Assembly: GCF_963678635.1 (NCBI RefSeq)
Contig: NC_087062.1
Span: 94,341,845-94,405,844 of the forward strand
From: Symsagittifera roscoffensis
Taxonomy: Eukaryota > Xenacoelomorpha > Acoela > Convolutidae
DNA length: 64,000 bases
Direction: 5' to 3'
Shown: in pieces, positions 44,801 to 48,426 of the stretch
Layout: every line of letters begins with the position of its first letter
Numbering within the stretch: the first letter of the stretch is position 1
The notes under the pieces: model-generated
The model's input: the letters and a program-made list of their open reading frames with translations, nothing else
Told to the model about the DNA's origin: nothing
The model's database searches: none
Translations under genes and position numbers: made by a program

Positions 44801-47723
44801 AAATAAAGGAGCAAACAAACACAGGTGATCACGACAAAAGAAAAGAAAAGCAAGGAAAATGGTGACAAGTGCCCAGAGGAAACAAACACAGAGGAAGATC
44901 ATGAGGAAAAGAAAAAAGCAATTATATGCACAAACCACAATCGAAACAGAAAAAATTAAATACGCAAAAGAGTCCTACACGGACTTAAAACACAAAATTA
45001 GTCTCTAAAGTAACTAAGAACTCAATTATTTTTAAGAAAGAGGGAGAAATGTCATGTGGCTAGATTGGCGTAAATTGATATGACGTAATTTAATATGACT
45101 TTGACCAACAAAGACAAAACCGTGTCGGTGATCATAATCGCTCACTCCTCTTGAATACATTATAACGTTGATTCATTTTTTCAAACTTTAATAAGTATTG
45201 AGTTATCTTGCCAATCCGTTCTGGTTTTAAAATAGCTCATACACAGCGGTATGACAAAATTATTTCATTTTCTAGATTTCTCAGTGAAATAGAAAAACCG
45301 GAATCCATTTTCGCAAGTTTTGTTAAAATAACCGAAAAAAAACAAAGAATTTTTTTTGAAGTTCGGCTATTGTTTAACTTCCAAGTTATAAAAATAAAAT
45401 GTTAAAAACTCCCCGGAATGAACTATCTATGATAATCTTTGGTGTTTTGATATAGAAATCAGTGTTTGAAATTTTTGATTCAAGATCTTATCAGTGGTAT
45501 TGTATCCATAATTAGGCCTGAAACATCAGTCAATCAGTATTCAAAACCATGGTACTGAGTCATGTCTCAAATATTTCTAAAATGGAGCTAACATTTTGGC
45601 TTTTTGCCATTGAAAAGTTTCAAATCTAGCAATATTTTCATTATCACCAAAAAGCAGAAGATTAAGAAAATAAAACTATTGGCATTGCCAAAAAACTCTG
45701 AAAGTATCAGTTAGAGCATAAGATGACGAAATTTCCATTATTGTTTTTGCATTATCATTGACCGCTCTTGCTTACAAAAAATCGTATTTTTGGCTTGTAA
45801 CAATTATAGAATGAAAACTTTGCTTTGTGTTCCAATCTTTTCTTTTTGCTTCAGTTAAAGTCGAAAGTGTCAAAAATGAAAAAGCAAAGATCTGCTAAAT
45901 CAAAACAAATACTAAATCAAAATTTCTGGTATAATTCAGTCAGTTTTTCTTTCAATTTTCTGTAATCTATCAGGTCGAATCTAAGACACGCTGACAGTTT
46001 ATTTACCAGAAAAGGTAGTCGCTACCAAAAATTGTTGTTGCCATTTTTTTTTCAGCTTTGGGATATGGAACGCGTTTCTGGGTACTTGTCGGGTCTCGTA
46101 CGATTTTTTAATGCAGGGCATAACGTGATCCTGAATATAACATCTGTAGTTGTTGTTAGCAACTTTGTGGAAGAAAAGGAGATCGTATATTTCGTGATAT
46201 AATGAAAGAGAAAATAATAGAACTTTTCAAGTCTTTGCATATAAGGCATAGCCGAAGAGTTTAGATCAATCTGGTATCTTTCTTTTGAACATCTTCAATG
46301 CCTCATAGTTCTGTTTTGGTTGGCTTCCACACCTCAGACCCGTTTAATATAATTGGTAAAATGTAGCCACAGTATTTATTTAGTTTTGATGATAGTGATG
46401 ACGATTTTGACAAATTTCGCTCGACTTGGAACAGTGCCCCTATGGCTTTTGACACTCGCTGTTCACAGTTGGCAGACCAGGTGAAGTTTTTCGATATTAC
46501 GATTTCCAGATCTTTTTCGTTATTAGGCTCTGAAATTTCGTATTCACCTAACTGAATTTCATGCGATGTACAATTTGATTTGAAGATCAAGTTATGACAT
46601 TTTGATAGATTTAAACCCATGTTGTTATCACAGCACCAGATGATTATGTCTGTTTGTAGATCTATAGGGTTTACAGATAACAGCTTGTAGTCTTCCGCAT
46701 AGCCAAAGCAACTGGATTCCAAGCCACTCGGTAGATCATTTATGAAGCAAAGAAAAAGTAACGGGCCCAATATTGAACCTTGTGGAACTCCGCTAGTAAC
46801 ATCAAGTCAATTACCGAGCTGATTTCTGATTCGAACGCTCTGCTGGCGATTCTGCAGATAGCTTTTAAACAACTTTCTGAGTTATCATTGATCCAGTGTG
46901 TAATTTAAATAGAATATTTGACCCAGTGTTACAATTTAGGCAACCATGAGATGCCTGTAAAATATGGCTGAAAATTTCTGTGCGCTCAATACGTATCATG
47001 AAACAGTCACGTGACTTAGAAGTTGCAATTTTTTGAATTGATTGAGCAAAATAAAGAGGTTTTCTCTACATTATTGTCGTTTTCTCTGCAATTATGAAAT
47101 TTTCACTCATGCTGAAATTTTCACTCAAGCTTTTTAAAGTTACTAGGAAAGAGCTAGCCGGATCGGTGAATAGGAATGTTTGTTCCGAAAAAGTAAAATA
47201 GCCAGTATCTCATGACTAGTCTCAGAGAAGTTGTTGCTGAAAACCCTCGAAAATAAAATAAGAAATTTGAACTAATGGGCTAAACTTTTTTGAGACGCTA
47301 ACGAGCTTGAGTTCCACCTTATGCCGCAGAAAAACGTTGATTACAGAACTAAAATTTTAATTGGCACGGCATCTTTTTCAAAAATTTTTTTAAACTGTTA
47401 TTATTGTGATCGGATCTTAAGAACATTATAGTTGAATCAATTTTAGTATTTAAACAAAATTTCTTCGCTTGACTTCATTCGGATATTTTTGTTTTGCAGT
47501 TTTTTGTATCTAAAAATTTCTGTAATTTCAGTTTTCCGACGCCAGTAAACACGACAAGCTAGTTCGCCAACTGTACAACGAAAACGCCGAACTGGCTAAA
47601 CGATTGGTTCACATTGAGAAAAAGTCAAAACAAGAAGGCGGCGAAAGAGAGAGGCTAGACGAGAAACACAGGGCGCTTCTGAAACTCTTCAGACAAGTCT
47701 GTCAAGCTGCTTCCTCGGAGTAG
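506..47723 (+). CDS. Coiled-coil protein gene, 3' part, multi-exon (N-terminus outside window)
   Basis: This is one + strand gene inferred from serial exons with good acceptor and donor sites. The exons are at 506-640, 4598-4786, 5463-5600, 26482-26601, 26753-26842, 28053-28070, 28603-28722, 28945-29058, 30957-31103, 31173-31244, 31322-31450, 34860-34937, 35198-35320, 35402-35506, 36517-36639, 37936-38016, 38419-38632, 39107-39288 and 47532-47723, and possibly one from 32949. Almost all junctions are phase 0, so the frame stays open across them. The first three exons are rich in Glu, Arg, Lys, Gln and Leu, typical of long coiled coil. The middle exons look helical but not heptad-perfect, and the last two return to coiled coil, ending in TAG at 47721-47723. 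I do not recognise the family with certainty. A long centrosomal or cytoskeletal coiled-coil protein (ninein-like at the C-terminus) is only a guess. Joining the first three exons to the rest across a 20.9 kb intron is inference. Confidence 0.6.
1174..1440 (+). pseudogene. LINE reverse transcriptase relic
   Basis: A translated stretch near 1174 reads like the RT motif-A region (KAFDTVDYKILLNK) with a stop codon just before it. About 100 bases later another stretch reads GVPQ followed by LGPLLF and INDLPN, the conserved RT block that precedes the catalytic aspartates. In-frame stops interrupt it and the catalytic YADD-like motif is replaced. It is a dead non-LTR retrotransposon fragment. Confidence 0.6.
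3294..3670. repeat. MITE-like element bounded by G/C runs
   Basis: The left end is a G15 run followed by two copies of CAACAGTGCCGAA. The right end has the inverse sequence (TTTCGTCACTGTTGCACTGCCCC). The terminal inverted repeats suggest a small DNA transposon. I could not define a clean target duplication. Confidence 0.4.
4598..4786 (+). CDS. Coiled-coil exon 2
   Basis: The exon has 63 codons in phase 0. The acceptor TTTATCAG ends at 4597 and the donor GTAAAG starts at 4787. The product is a charged coiled coil, for example KRVRELDEERGSL near the start and QEKERTRMEEEHS in the middle. Confidence 0.75.
4787..5462 (+). other. Intron with poly-G tract
   Basis: Non-coding sequence. A G run of about 18 sits near 5181-5199. 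No mobile-element ends or RNA genes were recognised. Confidence 0.5.
5463..5600 (+). CDS. Coiled-coil exon 3
   Basis: The exon has 46 codons in phase 0. It follows the AG at 5461-5462 and ends at donor GTAATA (5601). The product has clear heptads (MELEQKVRELEDQISQLQK) and ends TQQEMESFK. The upstream acceptor has a modest pyrimidine tract, so the start could differ by a few codons. Confidence 0.7.
5717..5890. repeat. Two-copy tandem repeat ending in poly-T/poly-G
   Basis: Two adjacent units of about 100 bases share CTGGTTGCTA-TC-AAATA-CACAGAA, followed by a T run and a long G run (near 5780-5807 and 5867-5887). It is a simple diverged tandem duplication, and a related motif occurs near 23711. 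Confidence 0.5.
5972..6348 (-). repeat. 3' LTR of copy B
   Basis: The reverse complement starts TGGAACCAGATCTAAACTA and ends ATAACTCA, so it has TG...CA termini. It matches the copy A LTR at 48642-49049 in several blocks, for example AACAACCCACTTATTTGTAAGTG and GCGTGACGAGCAGACGGTGTACC. A TATATAAGAG box occurs at the position of the copy A promoter. Length is 377 bp against 408 bp in copy A. Confidence 0.8.
6371..6793 (-). CDS. Copy B accessory ORF next to 3' LTR (unknown)
   Basis: This 140-codon open frame is the last coding stretch before the 3' LTR. The product is polar, rich in Asn, Ser, Thr and Lys, with two adjacent cysteines and no membrane segment. I recognise no domain. The matching part of copy A is beyond the window, so conservation cannot be tested here. 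It may be a fragment of a longer gene broken by frameshifts. Confidence 0.35.
   Translation of the reverse strand: MSSKEPDNPITLQLRNGKTYLTCCQQSLHSKNLKYDLASQQRKPNATEQWPSRCLSLRTDPSHQTLHQKSNYMPFPNEIENSNVPINQINTHHNRSEIMIRSPETIVITTLLPNQKKEYARNLYRKTPSFILHYKKTLKN
6973..7176 (-). pseudogene. Copy B accessory coding fragment with basic patch
   Basis: This 67-codon frame has an Arg/Lys cluster (QPRKKRKKPVIKRHE) that could be a nuclear-localisation or RNA-binding patch, and a His/Pro-rich end. It lies between the 237-codon ORF and the last ORF. It is probably part of the same broken accessory region. Function unknown. Confidence 0.25.
7340..7465 (-). repeat. Direct repeat, unit 1 (copy B)
   Basis: About 120 bases here recur, with few differences, at 8598-8720 in the same orientation. 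Shared blocks include GTTTAGTAAGCTTACGTTGG and CCAACCGGGTTAAAGGAAAG. The pair flanks the 237-codon accessory ORF. Confidence 0.75.
7879..8592 (-). CDS. Copy B accessory ORF of unknown function, 3' of env
   Basis: The frame is open for 237 codons without interruption from just inside a TGA at about 8595 to TAA at 7879-7881. The first in-frame ATG that leaves a sizeable protein is near 8373, so the gene may be entered from upstream by splicing or may have lost its start. The product looks globular: mixed aromatic and charged residues, scattered Cys, no long membrane helix and no low complexity. I cannot assign a family. Such a long open frame surviving in an otherwise shattered copy suggests real coding. 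It lies between the post-env ORF and the 3' LTR, where Ty3/Gypsy elements normally have nothing. Confidence 0.5.
   Translation of the reverse strand, partial: RQIALNDDKYADPQRTEKFFIRKPYVFTLNTFDKKYDHVLSTSLRDIQAYDSYFNKFNHFSLTFHFLTPKERDLHCSHDVMLRTKQTHTYFYYKFIQLHYTHKTPAKQIYYGYQYLNSKYTSPFFLNFTYCINDTNLQGILRSYDPITQMYIFCPLSKIFNVDESRPLIVPHELLQPVEIQIIELIHNTRYNDKLYNLIQNTPYELSPSTDEHNIIKAPELFCPLLQTKYILLFLAK
8598..8720 (-). repeat. Direct repeat, unit 2 (copy B)
   Basis: Partner of 7340-7465. Immediately next to it is a short tandem (ATTTGTCGTCATTCAGTG twice, about 8566-8602), marking a rearrangement point. Confidence 0.75.
8721..9109 (-). pseudogene. Copy B decayed accessory coding region
   Basis: Short open frames succeed each other on the minus strand in different phases, for example one reading YTYFHSDLNDENPNFVYEHL near 8950-9030 and one at 8681-8872. 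This is what a frameshifted gene looks like. It probably formed the upstream part of the unknown 237-codon ORF. Confidence 0.35.
9110..9697 (-). CDS. Copy B post-env ORF
   Basis: This 195-codon ORF is homologous to the ORF starting at 63646 in copy A. Both begin M-(S/G)-RQ-(L/I)-GS-(L/I)-HRS, and both later share SDTNS and SEPSPS followed by SQPPFQP. The product is rich in Ser, Pro, Asn and Gln, probably disordered. In copy A the ATG overlaps the env stop as ATGA. Here the base after ATG is changed (ATGG), so the env stop is lost. Function unknown. The conservation between copies is what makes it a gene. Confidence 0.65.
   Translation of the reverse strand: MGRQIGSIHRSISYPANLQSNLLIISFFVFPPTQLPHDNTSFCMDSDTNSNATVYNFISQFNNSDLEAPDNLYNSEPSPSTFSQPPFQPLHLQTKLKPSSTPSSISNVTPQYSPLISDLSNNNSSVHTQISHELDNFITLQQQLQHPQTLTIHQLSQSIISSNPSSPTPSSTPASSTNRAQRNLKRKIPQHSISL
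9698..11621 (-). pseudogene. env: Copy B env relic
   Basis: Homologous to the copy A env at 61031-63649. The C-terminal membrane region is readable at 9734-10243 (LFAGFFGIFSTSINKILLD shared with copy A) and the region before it at 10349-10696. About 0.7 kb of the ectodomain is missing, with the junction near 11250. The start codon is changed (the ACATGT of copy A is ACAAGT here), and frameshifts occur. It cannot make a full envelope protein. Confidence 0.8.
11622..12760 (-). pseudogene. Copy B Met-less pre-env ORF
   Basis: Homologous to 59907-61043 of copy A. The best stretch is 12204-12602 with shared RQIIHPRRNRNFQTPRV and DYLGSTP-SEQ-RENPF. Upstream, STRISFQDNPYTFEERH is also conserved up to about 12760, after one frameshift in an A run. 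The beginning follows a strong splice-acceptor look-alike (CTTTCC...TTTTCCAG, near 12757). The 3' half is also recognisable down to the env start. Confidence 0.65.
12790..12965 (-). pseudogene. Copy B tiny membrane ORF
   Basis: Homologous to the 62-codon ORF at 59713-59901. The block KKAIITFALATI followed by a hydrophobic stretch and YY-KHK is conserved at nucleotide level but is split by a one-base insertion in an A run. Conservation in a diverged copy supports a real small gene. Confidence 0.5.
13006..13008 (-). promoter_or_regulatory. Possible splice acceptor upstream of env block (copy B)
   Basis: On the minus strand CTCTTCAG|GTACGAT precedes the tiny membrane ORF. Copy A has CCACAG|GTACGAT at the same place (59687-59688). 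The shared site and its pyrimidine-rich upstream side suggest the acceptor for a spliced env-type transcript. Confidence 0.35.
13009..13982 (-). other. Copy B pol-env spacer
   Basis: No open frame. It corresponds to 58885-59712 of copy A and keeps the twice-repeated TTAGCCTAAA motif (reverse complement near 13428-13470), so the spacer is homologous and may carry splicing or RNA signals. Confidence 0.4.
16608..16673. repeat. 66-bp direct repeat, unit 1
   Basis: Apparently identical to 16984-17049. Together with the inverted duplication between them it forms a complex rearrangement inside copy B pol. Confidence 0.85.
16686..16981. repeat. 296-bp inverted duplicate (arm 1)
   Basis: This segment is the reverse complement of 17194-17489 with no obvious difference by eye. 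It inserts pol sequence in the wrong orientation and is followed directly by the second 66-bp direct repeat. Confidence 0.85.
16984..17049. repeat. 66-bp direct repeat, unit 2
   Basis: Second copy of 16608-16673. Confidence 0.85.
17194..17489. repeat. 296-bp inverted duplicate (arm 2, original place)
   Basis: By comparison with copy A (post-protease region near 54665-54960) this arm has the original orientation. Arm 1 is the displaced one. Confidence 0.85.
18640..20272 (-). pseudogene. gag: Copy B gag relic
   Basis: Homologous to copy A gag (50745-53048). Its start lies about 20272, following the ORF0 relic. The capsid segment around TLDGAAQKWFSVLP is visible near 18690-18740 but is cut short by a deletion that joins it to the NC region. 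Many stops and frameshifts. Confidence 0.7.
20330..20533 (-). pseudogene. Copy B ORF0 relic
   Basis: This 67-codon frame is homologous to ORF0 of copy A (50303-50770): both start M-S, contain NLG-K then TIILHNC, and continue DLVI. It is truncated by a stop. It shows that the ORF upstream of gag is a family feature. Confidence 0.6.
20534..20917 (-). other. Copy B leader
   Basis: The reverse complement matches the copy A leader at about 49926-50302, for example CAGTGAAGAACTTCGGTTA next to the gap and the Leu/Ser-poor spacer before ORF0. No gene. Confidence 0.7.
20918..21117. other. Assembly gap (200 N)
   Basis: Exactly 200 N, probably a placeholder of unknown true length. It lies where copy B's remaining leader, primer site and 5' LTR are expected, so the assembler may have broken on the LTR repeat. 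Confidence 0.95.
21118..21871. other. Spacer before transporter gene
   Basis: AT-rich with no recognisable gene. It does not obviously match the copy A LTR, so it is probably host DNA holding the promoter of the transporter. Confidence 0.4.
21872..23243 (+). CDS. slc52a: SLC52-type riboflavin transporter, intronless, one-base frameshift
   Basis: The first frame (21872-22615, 247 codons) holds the N-terminal half. Near residue 25 is a segment of the family type (IIELPFLVPYLPEGWRLGSW), in which SLC52 transporters have a Glu-Leu-Pro and Pro-Glu-Gly-Trp motif. The second half is in the +1 frame and is open from about 22602 through TGA at 23241-23243. It has several membrane helices and ends with a Gly-rich helix (WGSVAAQLGNVGGSLLGFLL). 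The frames meet at an A8 run (22594-22601). With seven A the frame would be continuous at about 456 residues, the normal size for SLC52 (about 445-470, 11 helices). The role is riboflavin uptake across the plasma membrane. It has no introns and lies in an intron of the coiled-coil gene on the same strand. It is either a real pseudogene, a polymorphism or a sequencing indel. I favour an indel because both halves are otherwise intact. Confidence 0.75.
23244..25276. other. Non-coding intron sequence with diverged tandem duplication
   Basis: No gene seen. Blocks near 24133-24217 and 24332-24416 are two diverged copies about 199 bases apart (both end TTTGCGTGGAAAA or TTTAGCGTGGAAAA). An AATAAA at 23667-23672 could serve the transporter but is 0.4 kb from its stop. 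Confidence 0.4.
25322..26340. mobile_element. Inner inverted-repeat element, TA-flanked, rich in CTTGCAAGAT
   Basis: The left end CCCTAGTCGATCAAGGGAGG and the right end are exact inverted copies for more than 40 bases, each flanked by TA. The arms repeat the palindrome TTGCAAGATCTTGCAA many times. It is a non-autonomous DNA transposon, possibly of the Tc1/mariner (TA-target) type. No transposase is inside. Confidence 0.65.
25577..25677. repeat. 30-bp tandem repeat, three units
   Basis: TTCTAGAACGAGATGCTTAA followed by CGAATAAAAT recurs three times, the third with a small insertion. It lies inside the inner inverted-repeat element. Confidence 0.8.
26482..26601 (+). CDS. Host gene exon 4
   Basis: The exon has 40 codons in phase 0. 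The acceptor TTCTATTTCAG ends at 26481 and the donor GTAAGT is at 26602. The product is an amphipathic helix (VEKAVKEEYKINQQLNRAVA) with a short Pro/Gln end. Confidence 0.75.
26753..26842 (+). CDS. Host gene exon 5
   Basis: The exon has 30 codons in phase 0. The acceptor TTTTTGTTTCAG ends at 26752 and the donor GTATAA is at 26843. It encodes SFGIDEKLVQLEVAAS and ends VAEEMQ. Confidence 0.75.
26843..28052 (+). other. Intron with hAT-type MITE
   Basis: Holds the MITE at 27244-27685. Otherwise AT-rich with no gene. Confidence 0.6.
27244..27685. mobile_element. hAT-type MITE, copy 1, perfect 8-bp target duplication
   Basis: The ends CAGGGGCGGATTTAGG and CCTAGATCCGCCCCTG are inverted. The flanks are ATCTCAAC on both sides (27236-27243 and 27686-27693). 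The 8-bp duplication and the CAGGGGCGGAT-like terminus are hAT hallmarks. Internally it has G runs and fragments such as GGGATTCGACCCC shared with the other copies. There is no transposase, so it is non-autonomous. Confidence 0.85.
28053..28070 (+). CDS. 18-nt microexon of host gene
   Basis: The six codons are EHVKKL. The acceptor TTTTTTCACATATGTCAG ends at 28052 and a perfect donor GTAAGT starts at 28071. It is in phase with the exons on both sides. It is too short to be found by ORF search. Confidence 0.6.
28603..28722 (+). CDS. Host gene exon 7
   Basis: The exon has 40 codons in phase 0. The acceptor GTGTCGTTTCAG ends at 28602 and the donor GTAAGC is at 28723. Helical product (AAVDSLMQTRSDVNKSLDGI). 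Confidence 0.75.
28945..29058 (+). CDS. Host gene exon 8
   Basis: The exon has 38 codons in phase 0. The acceptor TTTTTCTGTTTCAG ends at 28944 and the donor GTGAAT is at 29059. Encodes LTDDKLQATIRAVNEALL in its first half. Confidence 0.75.
29059..30956 (+). other. Intron with LINE RT relic
   Basis: AT-rich. The only recognisable content is the minus-strand LINE fragment at 29944-30360. Confidence 0.55.
29944..30360 (-). pseudogene. LINE reverse transcriptase 3' fragment
   Basis: This 138-codon frame begins with MIDKKLSWSPHISSISN, the signature that follows the RT palm in Jockey/CR1-like LINEs (normally ...GV-ID-KL-W--HI). The rest resembles the RT thumb and the start of the C-terminal region. 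No RT catalytic motif or endonuclease is in range. Inserted antisense to the host gene. Confidence 0.6.
30957..31103 (+). CDS. Host gene exon 9
   Basis: The exon has 49 codons in phase 0. The acceptor TTTCAATTTGTAG ends at 30956 and the donor GTAGTA is at 31104. Product SQLTSSIDRCSQLEQNTEEA then an Asn-rich end. Confidence 0.75.
31173..31244 (+). CDS. Host gene exon 10
   Basis: The exon has 24 codons in phase 0. The acceptor ATGGTTTTAG ends at 31172 and the donor GTAAGT is at 31245. Encodes a charged helix starting IDENVQKLEEASKQL. Confidence 0.75.
31322..31450 (+). CDS. Host gene exon 11
   Basis: The exon has 43 codons in phase 0. The acceptor CAACCAATTTCAG ends at 31321 and the donor GTGTGT is at 31451. 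Encodes EDIKEVKNRKTYLDDSVQIL and ends MEQLSAQ. Confidence 0.75.
31451..34859 (+). other. Intron region, possibly with one weak exon
   Basis: AT-rich sequence with no recognised mobile element. One exon candidate (from 32949) is listed separately. Confidence 0.45.
32949..33015 (+). CDS. Possible host exon without a clear donor
   Basis: A strong acceptor (TTTTTTTGGCAACTTTTCAG ending 32948) opens a phase-0 frame starting NLSEEAAAG. No good phase-0 GT donor follows; the nearest GT is in the wrong phase (CTTG|GTGTTG). The frame reaches a stop at about 33060. It may be a decayed or alternative terminal exon. End given is approximate. Confidence 0.25.
34860..34937 (+). CDS. Host gene exon 12
   Basis: The exon has 26 codons in phase 0. 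The acceptor GTGCATCTATTTAG ends at 34859 and the donor GTATTT is at 34938. Encodes VKECATVTSVASLLQSRS and ends TPVQK. Confidence 0.7.
35198..35320 (+). CDS. Host gene exon 13
   Basis: The exon has 41 codons in phase 0. The acceptor TTTTTTTCAAACTCCAG ends at 35197 and the donor GTAAAA is at 35321. Encodes KSLAKLISDENYLKAKVAES and ends PVALIE. Confidence 0.8.
35402..35506 (+). CDS. Host gene exon 14 with GC donor
   Basis: The exon has 35 codons in phase 0. The acceptor AAACTATTTTAG ends at 35401. The frame ends AAG|GCAAGC, a GC donor that otherwise fits the consensus. No in-phase GT donor is nearby. Encodes TLGQPHTIQAVSEAQATLMR and ends RLSDIK. Confidence 0.75.
35562..35906. mobile_element. 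hAT-type MITE, copy 2, perfect 8-bp target duplication
   Basis: The ends CAGGGGCCGATTTAGG and CTAGATCTGCCCCTG are inverted. The flanks CGCTTCCA at 35554-35561 and 35907-35914 are identical. Same internal blocks as copy 1. Confidence 0.85.
35917..36327. mobile_element. hAT-type MITE, copy 3, abutting copy 2
   Basis: Starts CAGGCGCGGATC two bases after the target duplication of copy 2 and ends CCTAAATCCGCTTATG. Terminal repeats are diverged, and the flanks (CTTCCATA / CTTCATGG) are only partly alike. Confidence 0.6.
36517..36639 (+). CDS. Host gene exon 15 with GC donor
   Basis: The exon has 41 codons in phase 0. It follows the acceptor AAAATGTGTTCAAG and ends TTG|GCAAGT, a second GC donor. 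Encodes SEELVEQMNELNTRIESAAI and ends QLLTSL. Confidence 0.7.
36640..37935 (+). other. Intron with microsatellite and GC-rich foldback element
   Basis: Contains a TTATTATTATTACTATTATC microsatellite near 36820-36870, possibly a retroelement tail, and the foldback at 37181-37688. Confidence 0.5.
37181..37688. repeat. GC-rich foldback element
   Basis: The ends CTGCCCGGGTCGAGGTCT and ACCTCGACCCGGGTGGAGC are imperfect inverted repeats. The inside is a patchwork of GGTCGCGG, GTCTGGAAATACC and TTTTTCGAC motifs in both orientations. It is much more GC- and CpG-rich than its surroundings. No ORF of interest. Confidence 0.6.
37936..38016 (+). CDS. Host gene exon 16
   Basis: The exon has 27 codons in phase 0. 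The acceptor TTTTCTCTGACTTTAG ends at 37935 and the donor GTAAAC is at 38017. Encodes SPEEKLKMLLSATEEINLNN. Confidence 0.75.
38419..38632 (+). CDS. Host gene exon 17
   Basis: The exon has 71 codons plus one base. The acceptor TTGCGTTTTAG ends at 38418 and the donor GTAAAT is at 38633, leaving phase 1. The next exon at 39107 completes the codon (G|CA). Encodes NELCKLIELMHLVDNEALKL at its start. Confidence 0.75.
39107..39288 (+). CDS. Host gene exon 18, coiled coil
   Basis: The acceptor TTCAACTTTTTCAG ends at 39106 and the donor GTAGGA is at 39289. It enters in phase 1 and leaves in phase 0. Encodes SINKLPRDEVDSILGQ then a coiled coil (MLLNTRVLELQSVLEKTMNE). Confidence 0.75.
39872..39970 (+). 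repeat. 5' LTR of the decayed element (internally deleted)
   Basis: 99 bp. Its last 70 bases match the 3' LTR (AGTATT-AGTTA-CT-GCCAATCCGTTC). About 108 bases of the middle are missing relative to the 3' LTR. Confidence 0.7.
39957..40765 (+). pseudogene. gag: Gag relic of the decayed element
   Basis: Two frames (39957-40305 and 40322-40765) separated by a stop and frameshift. The first contains PPLKWFKWTAMM of the capsid start. The second has a helical capsid-like stretch (ELLTETRSPQEAYEFAVERE). A damaged zinc knuckle (CYKC then no proper His-Cys) follows near 40920. Confidence 0.6.
41270..41345 (+). pseudogene. Retroviral-type aspartic protease relic
   Basis: A frame reading ENIFAIADSGSQLAFFN carries the DSG active-site triplet with hydrophobic flanks. 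The rest of the domain is broken. Confidence 0.45.
42079..42498 (+). pseudogene. pol: Ty3/Gypsy RT relic
   Basis: The 139-codon frame includes RFRTGFYGL, the LAEFQKAI region and NLDDILIETK, the latter being the catalytic (Y/L)DD motif with Asn at the first place. It continues into the thumb region. N-terminal RT is lost to stops. Confidence 0.7.
42660..42985 (+). pseudogene. pol: RNase H relic
   Basis: Just after the RT relic. The frame 42770-42985 reads FKYYLYGKKFTVITDHLALL, the typical RNase H segment with ITDH, followed by RLTRFNRLIPFF. The first catalytic Asp region near 42660 is frameshifted. Confidence 0.65.
43433..44062 (+). pseudogene. Unassigned ORF of the decayed element
   Basis: 209 codons, highly polar (Gln, Lys, Arg, Thr), no domain recognised. 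It lies where integrase or a third ORF is expected, but I see no HHCC or DDE residues. May be an accidental open frame. Confidence 0.3.
45050..45256 (+). repeat. 3' LTR of the decayed element
   Basis: 207 bp, TG...CA, preceded by a purine tract. Flanks give no clean target duplication (AAAAA on the left, AAATT on the right). Confidence 0.7.
46040..46880 (-). pseudogene. LINE reverse transcriptase relic
   Basis: On the minus strand, SYLQNRQQSVRIRNQLGN, then GVPQGSILGPLLFLCFINDL and an altered catalytic motif YAED instead of YADD near 46690. This is a Jockey/CR1-like RT. The C-terminal part continues at 46303-46450 and probably 46052-46249. One stop sits upstream of GVPQ. Confidence 0.75.
47532..47723 (+). 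CDS. Host gene terminal exon
   Basis: The acceptor TTTCTGTAATTTCAG ends at 47531 and the frame stops at TAG 47721-47723 (63 codons). Encodes KHDKLVRQLYNENAELAKRL and ends RQVCQAASSE. It is a coiled coil with a short non-helical tail. No canonical AATAAA is seen in the next 150 bases. The end resembles C-termini of centrosomal coiled-coil proteins, which I cannot confirm. Confidence 0.8.
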   Translation, partial: FSDASKHDKLVRQLYNENAELAKRLVHIEKKSKQEGGERERLDEKHRALLKLFRQVCQAASSE

Positions 47724-47874
47724 ATTAAATTTTGTACATCTGTATTTTGACAAAAAAAGTTTTATGTTAATCATCAAGATAAAAACTCATTTTATTGACT
47801 TATTGACTGCTAAGACGAGAGTGAGAAATTGTTTTTTGTTTGTTTCAATGCTCTCAAAAAAAGGTTGCTCAGAT

Positions 47875-48158
47875 TAAGAGTGTATCTAGGAGTGTATCTA
47901 GAGTGTAAAAAAATCTTTTGAAAAAAATACACTAAAAATAGCGAAAACTGGCGCTTTTCTGGCGCGCGCTCCCCCCTAAAATTTAGTATATATTGGCGCC
48001 AAAGGCGCCGGCGCCCTCAGAAAAACTTTTGGGTACATCAGCCAAAAATGGATATCACAAAATAGTTCAAAGGGGCGACCCTTCGGGTCGGCAGGGGGTC
48101 GAATCCCTAAAGAAAAAAAGCGTCCGATCCACCGCCCTCCCCCCTAAATCCGCCCCTG
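47875..48158. mobile_element. hAT-type MITE, copy 4, perfect 8-bp target duplication
   Basis: The right end CCTAAATCCGCCCCTG is well kept. The left end TAAGAGTGTATCTAGG is a decayed form. The flanks GCTCAGAT at 47867-47874 and 48159-48166 are identical. Shares GGCGCCAAAGGCGCC and GGGTCGAATCCCT blocks with copy 1. Confidence 0.8.
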
Positions 48159-48426
48159 GCTCAGATGCCAATCCGTGTCAAGTTGCTCACCTTTGTGTCG
48201 ACTGTCTCGACAGAATTCGAGCATGCTTCGACTTTGTCATCCAGAAAAAAGCAGCTGGGTATATAAGTTTTTTCCGCTATTGTTGTTTGTATCGACCAGT
48301 TCGACTGATTATGGATGACTTTTTATTTCAATTTCCGCCAAAAAAATGTTGGACAAAAAAGATTTTGGCCAAATCAATCAATGCACAAAATGGATTCTAG
48401 GGAACTTTTTTGCGGATGAAAATCTC

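Larger units (their letters stand above)
39872..45256 (+). mobile_element. Decayed Ty3/Gypsy LTR retrotransposon (different family)
   Basis: The 5.4 kb element has unequal LTRs (39872-39970 and 45050-45256), both starting TGTCAT and ending CAGCGGTATGACA. A primer-site-like TGGCGCAGTCAGCAGGAT follows the left LTR at 39971. A purine tract AAGAAAGAGGGAGAAA (45034-45049) precedes the right LTR. Gag, protease, RT and RNase H relics appear in order. No integrase HHCC or DDE could be found. It is full of stops and frameshifts and is unrelated in detail to the giant element. Confidence 0.8.
39289..47531 (+). other. Last intron, filled with a decayed LTR element and a LINE relic
   Basis: Holds the Ty3/Gypsy relic at 39872-45256 and a minus-strand LINE at 46040-46880. 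The rest (39289-39871, 45257-46039, 46881-47531) is AT-rich and shows no gene. Confidence 0.6.
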
